Under the pieces are notes generated by a model, which worked only from the letters and a program-made list of their open reading frames with translations, was not told the DNA's origin and searched no databases. The position numbers were made by a program, and so were the translations under genes. This document shows, piece after piece, positions 8,849 to 17,662 of a stretch of 64,000 nucleotides of DNA (positions are counted from its first letter, which is position 1; each line of letters begins with the position of its first letter). Origin of the DNA: Chitinophaga parva (GTDB taxonomy: Bacteria; Bacteroidota; Bacteroidia; Chitinophagales; Chitinophagaceae); the NCBI RefSeq assembly GCF_003071345.1, contig NZ_QCYK01000001.1, forward strand, positions 62,001-126,000. The letters run 5' to 3'.

Positions 8849-9124
8849 TTGTATAAGATCAACATAAACAAACAAGCAACAAAAATTGCGGGCGGTTTTG
8901 AAAATGGCCTGGATGGCATTGTGATGGTTGCGCCAGGCGAATTCATCATCAGTAATTACACGGGCATTTTATACTACCTGGAGGCTGATGGCTCCAGGCA
9001 AGTATTGCTGGATACGCAGGCGGAGAAACTAATGACAAATGACATCAGCTATGACAACAGCACGAAAACGCTGTACGTACCAGCATTTAATAAGAATATT
9101 GTTATTGCTTACCGTGTAAGGTAA
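8849..9124 (+). pseudogene. 3' remnant of a secreted beta-propeller (SMP-30/strictosidine synthase-like) gene
   Basis: The last ~92 codons of an open frame read as the C-terminal blades of a six-bladed propeller: LYKININKQATKIAGGFEN, LDGIVMVAPGEFIISNYTG, ILYYLEADGSRQVLLDTQ, NDISYDNSTKTLYVPAFNKN. These match the end of Bacteroidota SMP-30/gluconolactonase-like lipoproteins, which are ~280-350 residues long. The upstream part of the same frame (8588-8848) is Cys/Lys-rich, without propeller motifs or signal peptide, so the 5' two thirds of the gene are missing. I call it a truncated pseudogene; translation of a fragment is not excluded. Confidence 0.65.
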
Positions 9125-9186
9125 TCAGCAATTTTTGACCCGTCTTGACCCAGGATCAAGCCAACTTCGAAAACTAGGTAAAAACA

Positions 9187-9220
9187 AAAAGCCTTCAGGT
9201 CAATGACCTGAAGGCTTTTA
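9187..9220. terminator. Bidirectional terminator between the propeller remnant and tRNA-Ala
   Basis: AAAAGCCTTCAGGT and ACCTGAAGGCTTTT form a 14-bp stem with loop CAATG. T-runs exist on both strands; on the minus strand it ends the tRNA-Ala transcript. Confidence 0.9.
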
Positions 9221-9229
9221 TATATCCTG

Positions 9230-9302
<73 letters not shown>

Positions 9303-9322
9303 GTGTTTATGTGATGGGAGTG

Positions 9323-9352
9323 CAAATGTAGAGCATAAATCGAAATAACAAA
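9323..9352 (-). promoter_or_regulatory. Promoter of tRNA-Ala
   Basis: On the minus strand TTTG (9349-9352) is followed after 18 bp by TACATTTG (9323-9330), a perfect match to the Bacteroidota -33/-7 consensus. The tRNA 5' end is ~20 bp downstream. Confidence 0.85.
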
Positions 9353-9373
9353 ATTTTTCCCCCGTAAAATTTA

Positions 9374-9405
9374 TAAAAAAAAGCCTCGCAACGACTTGCA
9401 AGGCT
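9374..9405 (-). terminator. Terminator of an unidentified minus-strand transcript
   Basis: AGCCTTGCAA-GTCG-TTGCGAGGCT (one mismatch) followed on the minus strand by eight T. No gene is recognisable upstream of it on this strand before the tRNA-Leu promoter. Confidence 0.65.
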
Positions 9406-9702
9406 GCTTGAATACCACAATATGAACCGAAGGCCGGTTCTCTAACAAAACAGTATCTTTTATATCGGTTGAATATTTTCTTTCTGGCGGAAGGAGCAAC
9501 ATCCGATGCCCAGGTTTTGCATGGATCATGCCATGGAAATAACACCCTCACAATCAATTACTTTGGCCACAAGATAACCGCGTAAACCGTCCGGATGCGG
9601 ACTATCCGCGTCCGCTTTTATCACAGCCCCGCCCACCTTCCCCTCTTGCCCCGGAACCCGCGCCCATGCCCCATTAGCATTTTTTTAATTCATAAAAAAG
9701 AA
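9406..9702. other. Spacer between two tRNA units without recognisable gene
   Basis: No coding frame with plausible codon use is seen. A small hairpin with GAACC/GGTTC arms sits near 9424-9440 next to the minus-strand terminator at 9374. The stretch may produce a short RNA ending at that terminator, but no known RNA family is recognised. Confidence 0.4.
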
Positions 9703-9710
9703 TACCTTTG
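9703..9710 (+). promoter_or_regulatory. -7 box of the tRNA-Leu promoter
   Basis: TACCTTTG, a full match to TAnnTTTG, with a T-rich -33 region 18 bp upstream. tRNA-Leu starts 40 bp downstream. Confidence 0.8.
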
Positions 9711-9749
9711 CACTCCTTCAAAAGGTTAGAAAACAGTTCTTCTCTTACT

Positions 9750-9831
9750 GCGGATGTGGTGAAATTGGTAGACACGCCAGACTTAGGATCTGGTGCTTCA
9801 CGGCATGGGGGTTCGAGTCCCTTCATCCGCA
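9750..9831 (+). tRNA. tRNA-Leu (anticodon TAG)
   Basis: 82 nt class II tRNA: acceptor GCGGATG/CATCCGC, D-arm TGGTGAAATTGGTAGACACGC, anticodon stem CCAGA/TCTGG with loop CTTAGGA (anticodon TAG), a variable arm TGCTTCACGGCA, T-arm with GGTTCGAGTCC, discriminator A. CCA is not encoded. Confidence 0.97.
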
Positions 9832-10052
9832 CTTATTACAGCCTGCCCGGTATCCAGGCCTACAACCAGGGGTGGAATTTCTTTCACGCCCTTAGTGCCT
9901 ACCGGTCAGGCATTTACAGGCCATTACGGCACCCGGGTATTCCACCAATTATTTCCAGCTGTCATTCTTTCGCTTTTTTTGTGACCTTCTGGCAGCAAAA
10001 CAATTAAGGAACTATTATTGCTTCATCTACAACACTTATATTTTAATTTATT

Positions 10053-11432
10053 ATGGCAACCGTTACCAGAGAGAATATTGGTTTATTGAATGATAAGATC
10101 ACTGTGAAAGTGAGCAAGGATGACTATCTTCCTAATTTTGACAAGGCCGTAAAACAATTCACCAAAAGTGCCAGCATTCCTGGCTTCCGTAAAGGCATGG
10201 TTCCGGCCGGTATGGTGAAGAAAATGCATGGCCAGGCCATCTTCACAGATGAAGTGATCAAAGCGGTAGAATCCAAACTGGGCAGCTACCTCCAGGAAGA
10301 GAAACTCGATATTTTCGGTCAGCCTATCCCCCTCGAAAGAAACGAAAACGAATTTAACTACAACGCCCCCGCGGAATATACCTTCAATTTTGAAGTGGGC
10401 CTGAAGCCCGCCGTAGAGATCACGCCCCTGGAAAGTGGCAAGACCAACCTGACCCGCTACAAAGTAATTGTGAGCGACAAAATGGTGGACGAAGAAGTAG
10501 AACGCATGCAGCTGAAAGGCGGCGACATCCAGGAAGGCGATACGATCGTGGATGGCGAGAACGTTGTAAATGTAACCTTCATTGAAAGCGATGCCAACGG
10601 CACGCCCGTAGAAGGTGGTATCACCAAAGAAAATTCCCTCCTCGTTAAATACTTTTCCCCCGCCATCGTTGAAAAACTGATCGGCAAGAAAACCGGCGAC
10701 AGCATTGTATTCCAGCTCGAAGGTTCCTTTGATGAGGAACGCCTGGCCTATATCCTGAAAGACCTGGGCTTTGACGCAGATGACAAGGAAGCCGCCAGGA
10801 AATATTTCAAACTGGACATCACCAAAGTACAGGTGATCGCCAAGAAAGAACTCAACGAAGCTTTCTTCAAAGAAATATATCCCAACGAAAACCTGGCCAC
10901 TGTTGAAGATTTCCGCGCCAAGCTGAAATCCGAGATCGAAACCTATTGGGCACAGGAAAGCCGCAACGCCCTCCACAACGAACTGTTCGAAACCCTGGTG
11001 CACGAAACGCCCATCGAACTGCCTAAGGAGTTCCTGAAACGCTGGCTGCAGGTAGGTGGCGAAAAGCCTAAAACCGCCGCAGAAGCCGACCACGAATGGC
11101 CGAACTTTGACCACCAGCTCCGCTGGACACTGATTAGCGATAAACTGATCCGCGATAATAAAATGGAAGTTTCTTTCGAAGAACTGAAAGAAGGTGCCAA
11201 AGCCAGACTGCTGGGCCACTTTGGTGGCGCCGCTGCCGGTGCTGAGTGGCTGGATAGCTACCTGGACCGCCTGCTGCAGGATGAGAAGTTCGTAGACCAG
11301 ACTTACCGGGAGATGATTACCGCCAAGTTGTTTGATTACGCAGAAACGAAGGTGAATATTAAAGAAGAGGAAATTTCAGCAGAAGAATTTGTTAAATTAC
11401 CAAATAAACATCATCACCATCATGAACATTAA
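10053..11432 (+). CDS. tig: Trigger factor
   Basis: 459 residues. Ribosome-associated chaperone that receives nascent chains at the tunnel exit. The ribosome-binding signature is visible near residue 45 as SIPGFRKGMVPAGMVKK (consensus GFRxGKxP). The central FKBP-like domain is strongly diverged, as usual in Bacteroidota, and the C-terminal part is the long helical chaperone domain. The protein ends in a His tract (five His then EH), encoded by the bases in which clpP starts; the genes overlap by 11 bp. tig, clpP and clpX form the conserved quality-control cluster. The annotated ATG gives the expected start MATVTRENIG. Confidence 0.96.
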   Translation: MATVTRENIGLLNDKITVKVSKDDYLPNFDKAVKQFTKSASIPGFRKGMVPAGMVKKMHGQAIFTDEVIKAVESKLGSYLQEEKLDIFGQPIPLERNENEFNYNAPAEYTFNFEVGLKPAVEITPLESGKTNLTRYKVIVSDKMVDEEVERMQLKGGDIQEGDTIVDGENVVNVTFIESDANGTPVEGGITKENSLLVKYFSPAIVEKLIGKKTGDSIVFQLEGSFDEERLAYILKDLGFDADDKEAARKYFKLDITKVQVIAKKELNEAFFKEIYPNENLATVEDFRAKLKSEIETYWAQESRNALHNELFETLVHETPIELPKEFLKRWLQVGGEKPKTAAEADHEWPNFDHQLRWTLISDKLIRDNKMEVSFEELKEGAKARLLGHFGGAAAGAEWLDSYLDRLLQDEKFVDQTYREMITAKLFDYAETKVNIKEEEISAEEFVKLPNKHHHHHEH

Positions 11433-12123
11433 TAACGAATTCCGTAAATACGCCATACAGCACCGTGGTATGTCCAGCCTGGTGGTAGATAGCTACACCA
11501 AGCACCAGATCAACTCTTTGACGCCTTACATCATCGAAGAGCGACCCATGCAGATTGCCCAGCTGGACGTATTCTCCCGCCTGATGATGGACCGCATCAT
11601 CTTCATGGGCGACCCCGTGACAGATTATGTGGCCAATATCATCACCGCACAGCTGCTGTTCCTGGAATCTGTAGACCGCGCCCGCGATATCCAGATGTAC
11701 ATCAACAGCCCCGGTGGTAGCGTATACGCCGGCCTCGGTATCTACGACACCATGCAGCTCGTAGCACCGGACGTAGCCACCATCTGCACCGGTATGGCCG
11801 CCTCCTTTGGCGCCGTACTCCTGGTAGCAGGTTCAAAAGGCAAACGTACCGCCCTGAAACACGCCCGTGTAATGATCCACCAGCCCCACGGCGGTGCGGA
11901 AGGCCAGACCTCCGATATCGAGATCACAGCGCGTGAATTTATCAAGCTGAAAAAAGAGCTGAACGAGATCATTGCCACCCACGCCGGCCAGCCCGTGAAG
12001 AAAGTGGAAAAAGACGGTGACCGCGACTACTGGATGACCGCCGACGAAGCCAAAGAATACGGTATCATCGACGACGTCCTGGACAAAAATCCCCGCAAAA
12101 AGACGGAAGCTCCTCAGCAATAA
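11422..12123 (+). CDS. clpP: ATP-dependent Clp protease proteolytic subunit
   Basis: 233 residues from the ATG at 11422 (MNINNEFRKYA). An in-frame upstream start at 11389 exists but would add residues with no family match. The serine protease triad is present: Ser128 in GMAASFGA, His153 in MIHQPHGG and Asp202 in DRDYWM. The oxyanion loop NSPGGSVYAG is at 95-104. It forms the tetradecameric chamber fed by ClpX, encoded 150 bp downstream. The start lies inside the last codons of tig, which suggests translational coupling. A strong terminator follows, so clpX is a separate unit. Confidence 0.97.
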   Translation: MNINNEFRKYAIQHRGMSSLVVDSYTKHQINSLTPYIIEERPMQIAQLDVFSRLMMDRIIFMGDPVTDYVANIITAQLLFLESVDRARDIQMYINSPGGSVYAGLGIYDTMQLVAPDVATICTGMAASFGAVLLVAGSKGKRTALKHARVMIHQPHGGAEGQTSDIEITAREFIKLKKELNEIIATHAGQPVKKVEKDGDRDYWMTADEAKEYGIIDDVLDKNPRKKTEAPQQ

Positions 12124-12138
12124 TACTTTGAAAACAGG

Positions 12139-12174
12139 GACGGTCCCGCCCACCAGGCGGGACCGTCTTCTTTG
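12139..12174 (+). terminator. Terminator of tig-clpP
   Basis: GACGGTCCCGCC/GGCGGGACCGTC, a perfect 12-bp stem with loop CACCA, followed by TTCTTTG. Confidence 0.9.
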
Positions 12175-12198
12175 TATGGGTTACCGGGTTTTTTCCCT

Positions 12199-12206
12199 TA
12201 AATTTG
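12199..12206 (+). promoter_or_regulatory. -7 box upstream of clpX
   Basis: TAAATTTG matches TAnnTTTG and lies after the clpP terminator, 68 bp before the clpX start. No convincing -33 element at the optimal distance. Confidence 0.6.
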
Positions 12207-12273
12207 TAGACTGGTTCTTCCCTAACCGGGATCATTACCAGGCCTTTATCCAAATACCCGCTAAAAATCACTG

Positions 12274-13515
12274 ATGAAAGAATCGAAAATACGCTGTTCC
12301 TTTTGCAGCCGCTCCAAAGACGAAGTGCAGATACTGATCGCAGGCGCTGAAGGACACATTTGCGAAAACTGCGTGACAAACGCCCAGGAGATCATTGAGC
12401 AGGAATTGTTCCAGAATGCCAACAAGAAGAAAGCCAGCCCCTCCCACTTTGTTCCCAAGGTGTCTAAACCCCGGGAAATAAAACACTTCCTGGACGATTA
12501 CGTGATCGGGCAGGACGATGCCAAGAAGATCCTGGCCGTAGCCGTGTACAACCACTACAAACGCCTCAACCAGCAGGTGGAGGATGATGAGATCGAGATC
12601 GAAAAATCCAACATCGTAATGGTAGGTGAAACCGGTACCGGCAAAACCCTCCTGGCTAAATCCATCGCCAAACTGCTGAACGTACCCTTTGCCATCGTGG
12701 ATGCCACCGTATTCACAGAGGCCGGCTACGTGGGCGAAGACGTGGAAAGCATCCTCACCCGCCTGCTGCAGGTGTGCAACTATGACGTGGAAGCCGCCGA
12801 ACGCGGTATCGTATACATCGACGAAATTGATAAGATCGCCCGCAAAAGCGATAACCCTTCCATTACCCGCGATGTAAGCGGTGAAGGCGTGCAGCAAGGC
12901 CTGCTGAAACTCCTGGAAGGCACTGAAGTGCTCGTACCCCCGCAAGGCGGCCGCAAGCACCCCGAACAAAAACTGATCAAGATCAACACCTCTAATATCC
13001 TCTTCATCTGCGGTGGCGCATTTGACGGCCTTGATAAGATCATCAGCCGCCGTGTGCAAACCCATTCCATCGGTTTTACCGTGAACAAGGAAAGGGAAGA
13101 GGAGAACAAGAAACAGATCCTGCGTTACGTAAACGCTCAGGACCTGAAATCCTTTGGCCTCATCCCCGAGTTGCTGGGCCGCCTGCCGGTAGTGACTTAC
13201 CTGAACTCCCTGGATGCAGATGCCCTCAAGAGCATCCTCACCCTGCCCAAGAATGCCCTTATTAAACAATACCAGAAGCTCTTCAAGGTAGAAGGTATAA
13301 CTCTCACCGTGGCCGAAGACGCCATCGACTACATCGTGGACAAGGCCATGGAATACAAGCTGGGCGCCCGCGGCCTCCGCTCCATCTGCGAGATCGTGAT
13401 GAGCGACGCCATGTTTGAACTGCCTTCCACCAATGAAACCGTGTTCCACCTGGACAAAGCCTACGCCCAGCAAAAACTGGAAACCAGCACCCTGGTGAAA
13501 CTGAAAGTGGCCTAA
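12274..13515 (+). CDS. clpX: ATP-dependent Clp protease ATP-binding subunit ClpX
   Basis: 413 residues. AAA+ unfoldase that delivers substrates to ClpP. The N-terminal zinc-binding domain has Cys8, Cys11, Cys30 and Cys33 (CSFC...CENC). Walker A GETGTGKT is at 117-124, Walker [11 protein letters not shown] follows, and the pore loop region and [10 protein letters not shown] segment with the sensor-type [10 protein letters not shown] near 365 are in place. Length matches the family. It has its own promoter candidate after the clpP terminator. Confidence 0.97.
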   Translation: MKESKIRCSFCSRSKDEVQILIAGAEGHICENCVTNAQEIIEQELFQNANKKKASPSHFVPKVSKPREIKHFLDDYVIGQDDAKKILAVAVYNHYKRLNQQVEDDEIEIEKSNIVMVGETGTGKTLLAKSIAKLLNVPFAIVDATVFTEAGYVGEDVESILTRLLQVCNYDVEAAERGIVYIDEIDKIARKSDNPSITRDVSGEGVQQGLLKLLEGTEVLVPPQGGRKHPEQKLIKINTSNILFICGGAFDGLDKIISRRVQTHSIGFTVNKEREEENKKQILRYVNAQDLKSFGLIPELLGRLPVVTYLNSLDADALKSILTLPKNALIKQYQKLFKVEGITLTVAEDAIDYIVDKAMEYKLGARGLRSICEIVMSDAMFELPSTNETVFHLDKAYAQQKLETSTLVKLKVA

Positions 13516-13547
13516 TTTAATTTGCTCACATCCTCAAACGTAATGCT

Positions 13548-13736
13548 ATGCAAGAGTTGATCAACAAAATCAAGGATGCCGCCGGTATCACCGAAGAGCA
13601 GGCCATTAAAGCGCTCAATACCGTGAAAGACCACGTAAAAGCGGCGCTGCCTCCCGGCCTCTCCGGTATGGTGGATAATTTTTTGTCTGCCCCTGCGCCG
13701 GCAAAAAAAGATGACGCGGAAGATTTTCTTGCGTAA
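13548..13736 (+). CDS. Small helical protein of unknown function
   Basis: 62 residues, predicted mostly helical: MQELINKIKDAAGITEEQA, ALNTVKDHVKAALPPGLSG, MVDNFL, then a Pro/Ala/Lys linker and acidic end DDAEDFLA. The ITEEQA-AL-TVKDHVKAALPPG pattern is seen in small Bacteroidota proteins of unknown function. It lies 32 bp after clpX and ends before a terminator, so it is probably cotranscribed with clpX. Codon use matches its neighbours. No role is assigned. Confidence 0.75.
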   Translation: MQELINKIKDAAGITEEQAIKALNTVKDHVKAALPPGLSGMVDNFLSAPAPAKKDDAEDFLA

Positions 13737-13761
13737 GCAAAAGGAAATATATTTTTTAAGG

Positions 13762-13792
13762 AAGCGGGTGCTGCAAAGCATCCGCTTTTTTA
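13762..13792 (+). terminator. Terminator of clpX and the small protein gene
   Basis: AAGCGGGTGC/GCATCCGCTT stem with one G-T pair and a TGCAAA loop, followed by TTTTTT. Confidence 0.85.
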
Positions 13793-13975
13793 TTGGTATG
13801 GGCCACCCCTACATTTCGCCAACGACAATTTATTGTGAGCGTATGCCGGATAAACGTGCAAGCCCCTGCCAATGCCCTCCCAAAGCCGTAAATAGCAAAG
13901 CCGGACCAAAAGCCCGGCTTCAGATGTATTTTCAATAATGTGGGGTCAAGTACAGGCTCAAAACATTCTTAAATA

Positions 13976-14006
13976 AAAAGCATCCAGCTTAGAATGGATG
14001 CTTTTT
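13976..14006. terminator. Second stem-loop with U-tract in the convergent spacer
   Basis: AAAAGCATCCA/TGGATGCTTTTT with loop GCTTAGAA. T-runs on both strands. It lies between the clpX unit (+) and the acyl-CoA dehydrogenase gene (-). A weaker AAGCCGG/CCGGCTT hairpin precedes it near 13897-13921. Confidence 0.7.
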
Positions 14007-14336
14007 GTTGGAGGGTAGAAATGTTTCGATCTTTTTTGGATTAATTAGGTTGATAATATGGTAAGAATGAATTAACCCAAATTTAACGTTCCTTTCTGAT
14101 ATTTCTATACAACGAAAGGGGTAAACGAAAATATTTTTTATCTAAGCATTAAATACATTCATTAAAAAACATTTTAATCACTGGTGTTTTAGTTAAATGA
14201 AAAGCCCTGTTCAGCGCGTTTCTTTGAAAACATCAATTTAAACGCCTTTTGTTTGGAGAAATGAAAAATAAAACAGCGCATGATAAATTTCATGTTTCAA
14301 AATTTCCATGTGCCCGGAAAATTGCCTAGGAAAAAC
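14007..14336. other. AT-rich convergent spacer with no recognisable gene
   Basis: About 330 bp, conspicuously richer in A and T than the flanking genes, downstream of genes on both sides. I see no coding frame with plausible codon use, no RNA motif and no clear promoter. It may be a decayed sequence. Confidence 0.5.
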
Positions 14337-15476
14337 TTATTTCAACGCTTCCCTTGCAATAACGATCTTCTGGATCTCAGACGTACCCTCACCAATGGTA
14401 CAAAGCTTTGCATCCCGGTAAAATTTCTCCACCGGGAAGTCTTTTGTATAACCGTAACCACCAAAGATCTGCACTGCCTCCGTAGCCACTTTCACGGCTA
14501 CTTCTGATGCGTAATACTTGGCCATGGCGGCTTCCCGTGTCATTTTCTGCCCCGCGGTTTTCATCCAGGCGGCCTGCATAGTGAGCAACTCCGCGGCTTC
14601 GATCTGGGTGGCCATGTCTGCCAGCTTAAACGCAATGCCCTGGAAATTGCAAATGGGCTGGTCAAACTGCTGGCGTTCCTTGGAGTATTTCAGCGCGGCA
14701 TCGTATGCTCCTTTTGCAATGCCAAGCGACAGTGCCGCAATGGAAATGCGGCCGCCGTCCAGCACTTTCATGGACTGGATAAAACCTTCGCCTTCGTTGC
14801 CCAGCATGTTCTCAGCAGGAATGCGGCAGTTGTCAAAGATCATTTCCGCCGTTTCAGAAGCGCGCATGCCCAGCTTGTTTTCCTTTTTACCGCCGGAAAA
14901 GCCAGGCGTGCCGCGTTCTACGACAAAAGCGGTCATACCATGGCTGTCGCGCACGGAACCGGTACGGGCTATCACCACCGCTACATCGCCACTTTTACCG
15001 TGCGTGATCCAGCATTTACCGCCGTTGATCACCCACTCGTTGCCCTCTTGGTGCGCCACGCATTTCATATTCATGGCATCACTACCGGTGTTGGGCTCTG
15101 TGAGGCCCCAGGCGCCTATCCACTCGGCGCTGGCCAGTTTGGGTAAATATTTTTGTTTTTGCGCCTCGTTGCCAAACTGCAAAATATGCCCGGTGCAAAG
15201 GGAGTTATGCGCCGCCACGCTGAGACCAATGGCACCGCAGTGGCGGGCTATTTCGCTGATCACCGTCACATAGTCGGGGTAAGTGAGGCCGCTGCCGCCA
15301 TATTCCGTTGGCACCAGCACGCCCATGAGCCCCTGCTGGCCCAGTTGGGTAAATAATTCCCGGGGGAAGGTTTGGGATTCATCCCATTCCAGGACGTGCG
15401 GCAGGATGTGGGATCTTCCAAAGTCTCGGATCATCTGGGCCACCTGCTGTTGCATTTCCGTGAGCTGAAAATTCAT
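14337..15476 (-). CDS. Acyl-CoA dehydrogenase (short/medium-chain type)
   Basis: 379 residues, the usual length. FAD enzyme of fatty-acid or branched-chain acyl-CoA oxidation. Visible signatures are [12 protein letters not shown] (FAD/substrate loop, ~125-136), [22 protein letters not shown] near 340-360, and the C-terminal [14 protein letters not shown] with the Glu of the GEGT motif as catalytic base. Chain-length specificity cannot be read from sequence alone; butyryl-CoA or isovaleryl-type members are closest in pattern. It begins 10 bp after the HhH gene on the same strand. No electron-transfer flavoprotein gene is in the window. Confidence 0.94.
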   Translation of the reverse strand: MNFQLTEMQQQVAQMIRDFGRSHILPHVLEWDESQTFPRELFTQLGQQGLMGVLVPTEYGGSGLTYPDYVTVISEIARHCGAIGLSVAAHNSLCTGHILQFGNEAQKQKYLPKLASAEWIGAWGLTEPNTGSDAMNMKCVAHQEGNEWVINGGKCWITHGKSGDVAVVIARTGSVRDSHGMTAFVVERGTPGFSGGKKENKLGMRASETAEMIFDNCRIPAENMLGNEGEGFIQSMKVLDGGRISIAALSLGIAKGAYDAALKYSKERQQFDQPICNFQGIAFKLADMATQIEAAELLTMQAAWMKTAGQKMTREAAMAKYYASEVAVKVATEAVQIFGGYGYTKDFPVEKFYRDAKLCTIGEGTSEIQKIVIAREALK

Positions 15477-15486
15477 ATCCGTGGTT

Positions 15487-16434
15487 TTATGGTTTTGGTG
15501 TAATCGTCAGATAAGGGGCAATACGCTGGTACACGCTGTCGTTGATCACGGCTATCTGGCGCAGCCCCGTTACTTCGGTAAAAGGCCCATGGCTGTTGCG
15601 GTACCGGGTAATTAATTTAGCTAAACTGTAGCGGATATAAGGATGTGCGCCTAAAGTTTTTTCATCTGCCTGGTTCAGGTCTATTTTCTTTAAAGAAGTT
15701 TCATGCAATTGCAGGAATGGTTCAATTTTTTTGAACGTACTATCCGGCAACCCGTAAGTTTCCCCCACCTGCCGCACGCTGTAAAAACCGCCCAGGCGGT
15801 CCCGGAACCGGGTAATGCGCCCTGCAAACCCCGGCCCTATACCCGGCAACTGCATCCAGGCCACACTGTCTGCCTGGTTAATGTCTGTCATCACATAGGT
15901 TTTGCGCTTAAACACCAAGCTATCCCGGTGGAACCCGCTGTGTGAGAACCGGGCGGTGTCCACACTGTTCCGCTTTTCCGCGGCGCCGGCATTGGCCGCA
16001 GGCCGCCCGTCTCCCTTACTAACGGTAGCGCCTATACGTACATAGGGCGCCAGTGCAGCCGCTTGTGCAGCGGGCAGGCCATAGATCTTTGCCAGGTCTG
16101 CCGGCTGGCGGAAATGGCCGCCTTTTTCGCGGTAATGGATGATGGTGAGGGCTGTTTTTTCGCGGATGCCCAGGTCCAGGAAACCCTGCAGGGGCAAGGT
16201 GTTGGGGTCAAAGAAGAAGTAGGTGGCCGGGCTTGTGCTTTTTACGGTGTTGCGCTTACCTGCGGCCACTGCGTTTTCGGGGAATAGCAAGGCTGTTTTG
16301 ATATCCGGGAAGTCCGGTGCGGGCAGGCAGTAAGGCAGCAAATAGCAAACAACAATGCAGGCGAGTAAAATGTAAATGCCGCGGCGTTCGCGCCGGGAAA
16401 AATCCAGGTAGTTTTTAATGAATTCTCTCCACAT
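15487..16434 (-). CDS. Helix-hairpin-helix protein (ComEA-like), membrane-anchored
   Basis: 315 residues. One N-terminal TM helix (~18-38, [15 protein letters not shown]) is followed by three helix-hairpin-helix units: around [18 protein letters not shown], around [18 protein letters not shown] and around [17 protein letters not shown]. The INxAD...LxxLPGIG pattern is the ComEA DNA-binding signature. Bacteroidota carry such multi-HhH proteins of unclear role; DNA binding in the periplasm, as for competence ComEA, is inference. The gene precedes the acyl-CoA dehydrogenase with 10 bp spacing. Confidence 0.88.
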   Translation of the reverse strand: MWREFIKNYLDFSRRERRGIYILLACIVVCYLLPYCLPAPDFPDIKTALLFPENAVAAGKRNTVKSTSPATYFFFDPNTLPLQGFLDLGIREKTALTIIHYREKGGHFRQPADLAKIYGLPAAQAAALAPYVRIGATVSKGDGRPAANAGAAEKRNSVDTARFSHSGFHRDSLVFKRKTYVMTDINQADSVAWMQLPGIGPGFAGRITRFRDRLGGFYSVRQVGETYGLPDSTFKKIEPFLQLHETSLKKIDLNQADEKTLGAHPYIRYSLAKLITRYRNSHGPFTEVTGLRQIAVINDSVYQRIAPYLTITPKP

Positions 16435-16487
16435 GGATGAAAGGGGGTTTTAACAGGAGCTATTTCAAGATACGGAAAATATTTCCA

Positions 16488-17249
16488 TCAGATCTCAAAG
16501 CTCAACCCGTCGTAGGCCAGCGCCACCCCATCCGGCAGCTCCGGCGATACCTCCGCATGCCGGCCCAGCTGGTGGCTGATATGCGTTAAGTACAACTGCG
16601 GGATCTCCAGCTCCTTCGCCAGTGCAATGGCTTCATCAAGCGTAAAATGGGAAATATGTTTTTCCCGCCGCAGCGCATTCAGCACCAGGACCTTGGAGCC
16701 TTTGATCTTTTCCTTCTCCGATGCATGGATAAAATTAGCGTCCGTGATGTAGGTAAAATCATGGAAGCGGAAACCCAGCACGGGCATCTTGTAGTGCATT
16801 ACCTGGATGGGAATAATGGGCAGTCCATTCACGGTAAAAGGCTCTTCATCAATGGTCCGCAGCCGGATCTCCGGGATGCCGGGATATTTATGGTCTGCAA
16901 ATGCGTAGGCAAATTCCCGCATGATCACCTCCTGCGAGAACGTAGAGGCATATACGTCGATGGGTGTTTGCTGGAAATAGTTGAAAGCGCGGATATCATC
17001 CATGCCGGCAATATGGTCTTTGTGGGAATGCGTGACCAGCAGGGCTTCCAGGTGTTTTACCTGTGCCCGCAGCATCTGGTAGCGGAAGTCCGGCGTAGTG
17101 TCCACCACGATGGTGCCCGCTGCGCTTTCCAGCATAATGCTGCTGCGCAGGCGGTTATCCTTCGCATCCGGCGAAGTACAGACATGGCAGTTGCACGCGA
17201 TCACAGGCACCCCCTGGGAAGTACCCGTTCCAAGGAAGGTTACTTTCAC
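16488..17249 (-). CDS. MBL-fold metallo-hydrolase (PhnP-like)
   Basis: 253 residues. The metallo-beta-lactamase metal motif is THSHKDHIAGMDDIR (HxHxDH), with further ligands in IPIQVMHYKMPVLGF and YITDANF. The N-terminal FLGTGTSQGVPVIACNCHVC contains the extra Cys cluster of the PhnP/phosphoribosyl 1,2-cyclic phosphate phosphodiesterase group, a zinc site in PhnP. No phn genes are near, so it is probably a related phosphodiesterase of unknown substrate. Its start overlaps the stop of the upstream gene by 4 bp, so the two are coupled. Confidence 0.92.
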   Translation of the reverse strand: MKVTFLGTGTSQGVPVIACNCHVCTSPDAKDNRLRSSIMLESAAGTIVVDTTPDFRYQMLRAQVKHLEALLVTHSHKDHIAGMDDIRAFNYFQQTPIDVYASTFSQEVIMREFAYAFADHKYPGIPEIRLRTIDEEPFTVNGLPIIPIQVMHYKMPVLGFRFHDFTYITDANFIHASEKEKIKGSKVLVLNALRREKHISHFTLDEAIALAKELEIPQLYLTHISHQLGRHAEVSPELPDGVALAYDGLSFEI

Positions 17250-17659
17250 TGTGGCTCGTTGGTTTCGGTATCAGCGGAGGAAGAGGGTTCATTTTTTGCG
17301 GCACCTTTGCGGCCTTTTTTCGCGGGCGCAGGCGGTGTTTCCGCGGGGGCTGCTTCGCCGCGGGCCTGGGCCTCCGCCTCCGCCAGCAGCTGTTCGCGGC
17401 TTTCCTTCACCTGGTGGTACAGCTTCAGTGATTCGCTACTGAGCATGCTCTCATCCAGGTCTATGGTAGGCAGGATGTCCAGCAGGCTGTTAATGCGGCC
17501 TTCCAGGTTCAGGAACTTATTGATCACCACTACCCGCTTGTGCTCCAGGATGCAATACCCCGAATTGAAAGTGCCCTTTTCAAATCGCAGTACATATTTG
17601 GCTTCCTCGAAGATCTTCTCCAGTTTCGCCAGGCTGGCGGGCGTGATTTTTATATTCAT
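17246..17659 (-). CDS. Conserved Bacteroidota protein of unknown function with disordered tail
   Basis: 137 residues. The first ~90 form a compact alpha/beta segment (MNIKITPASLAKLEKIFEE, YVLRFEKGTFNSGYCILE, VVVINKFLNLEGRINSLLD) ending in a helix; the last ~50 are a low-complexity Ala/Pro/Lys/Glu tail (PAETPPAPAKKGRKGAAK). No catalytic motif is seen. It is translationally coupled (ATGA overlap) to the MBL hydrolase. The sequence directly upstream is a heptad repeat array (17663-17762), within a few bases of its start. Confidence 0.8.
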   Translation of the reverse strand: MNIKITPASLAKLEKIFEEAKYVLRFEKGTFNSGYCILEHKRVVVINKFLNLEGRINSLLDILPTIDLDESMLSSESLKLYHQVKESREQLLAEAEAQARGEAAPAETPPAPAKKGRKGAAKNEPSSSADTETNEPQ

Positions 17660-17662
17660 CGC

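Noticed and set aside
10083..11219. Long minus-strand open frame (378 codons) opposite tig
   Set aside because: Shadow of tig codon bias; Phe/Gly-rich product with no domain and tig is unmistakable on the other strand.
12268..13473. Long minus-strand open frame (401 codons) opposite clpX
   Set aside because: Mirror of the clpX reading frame; no family features and implausible composition.
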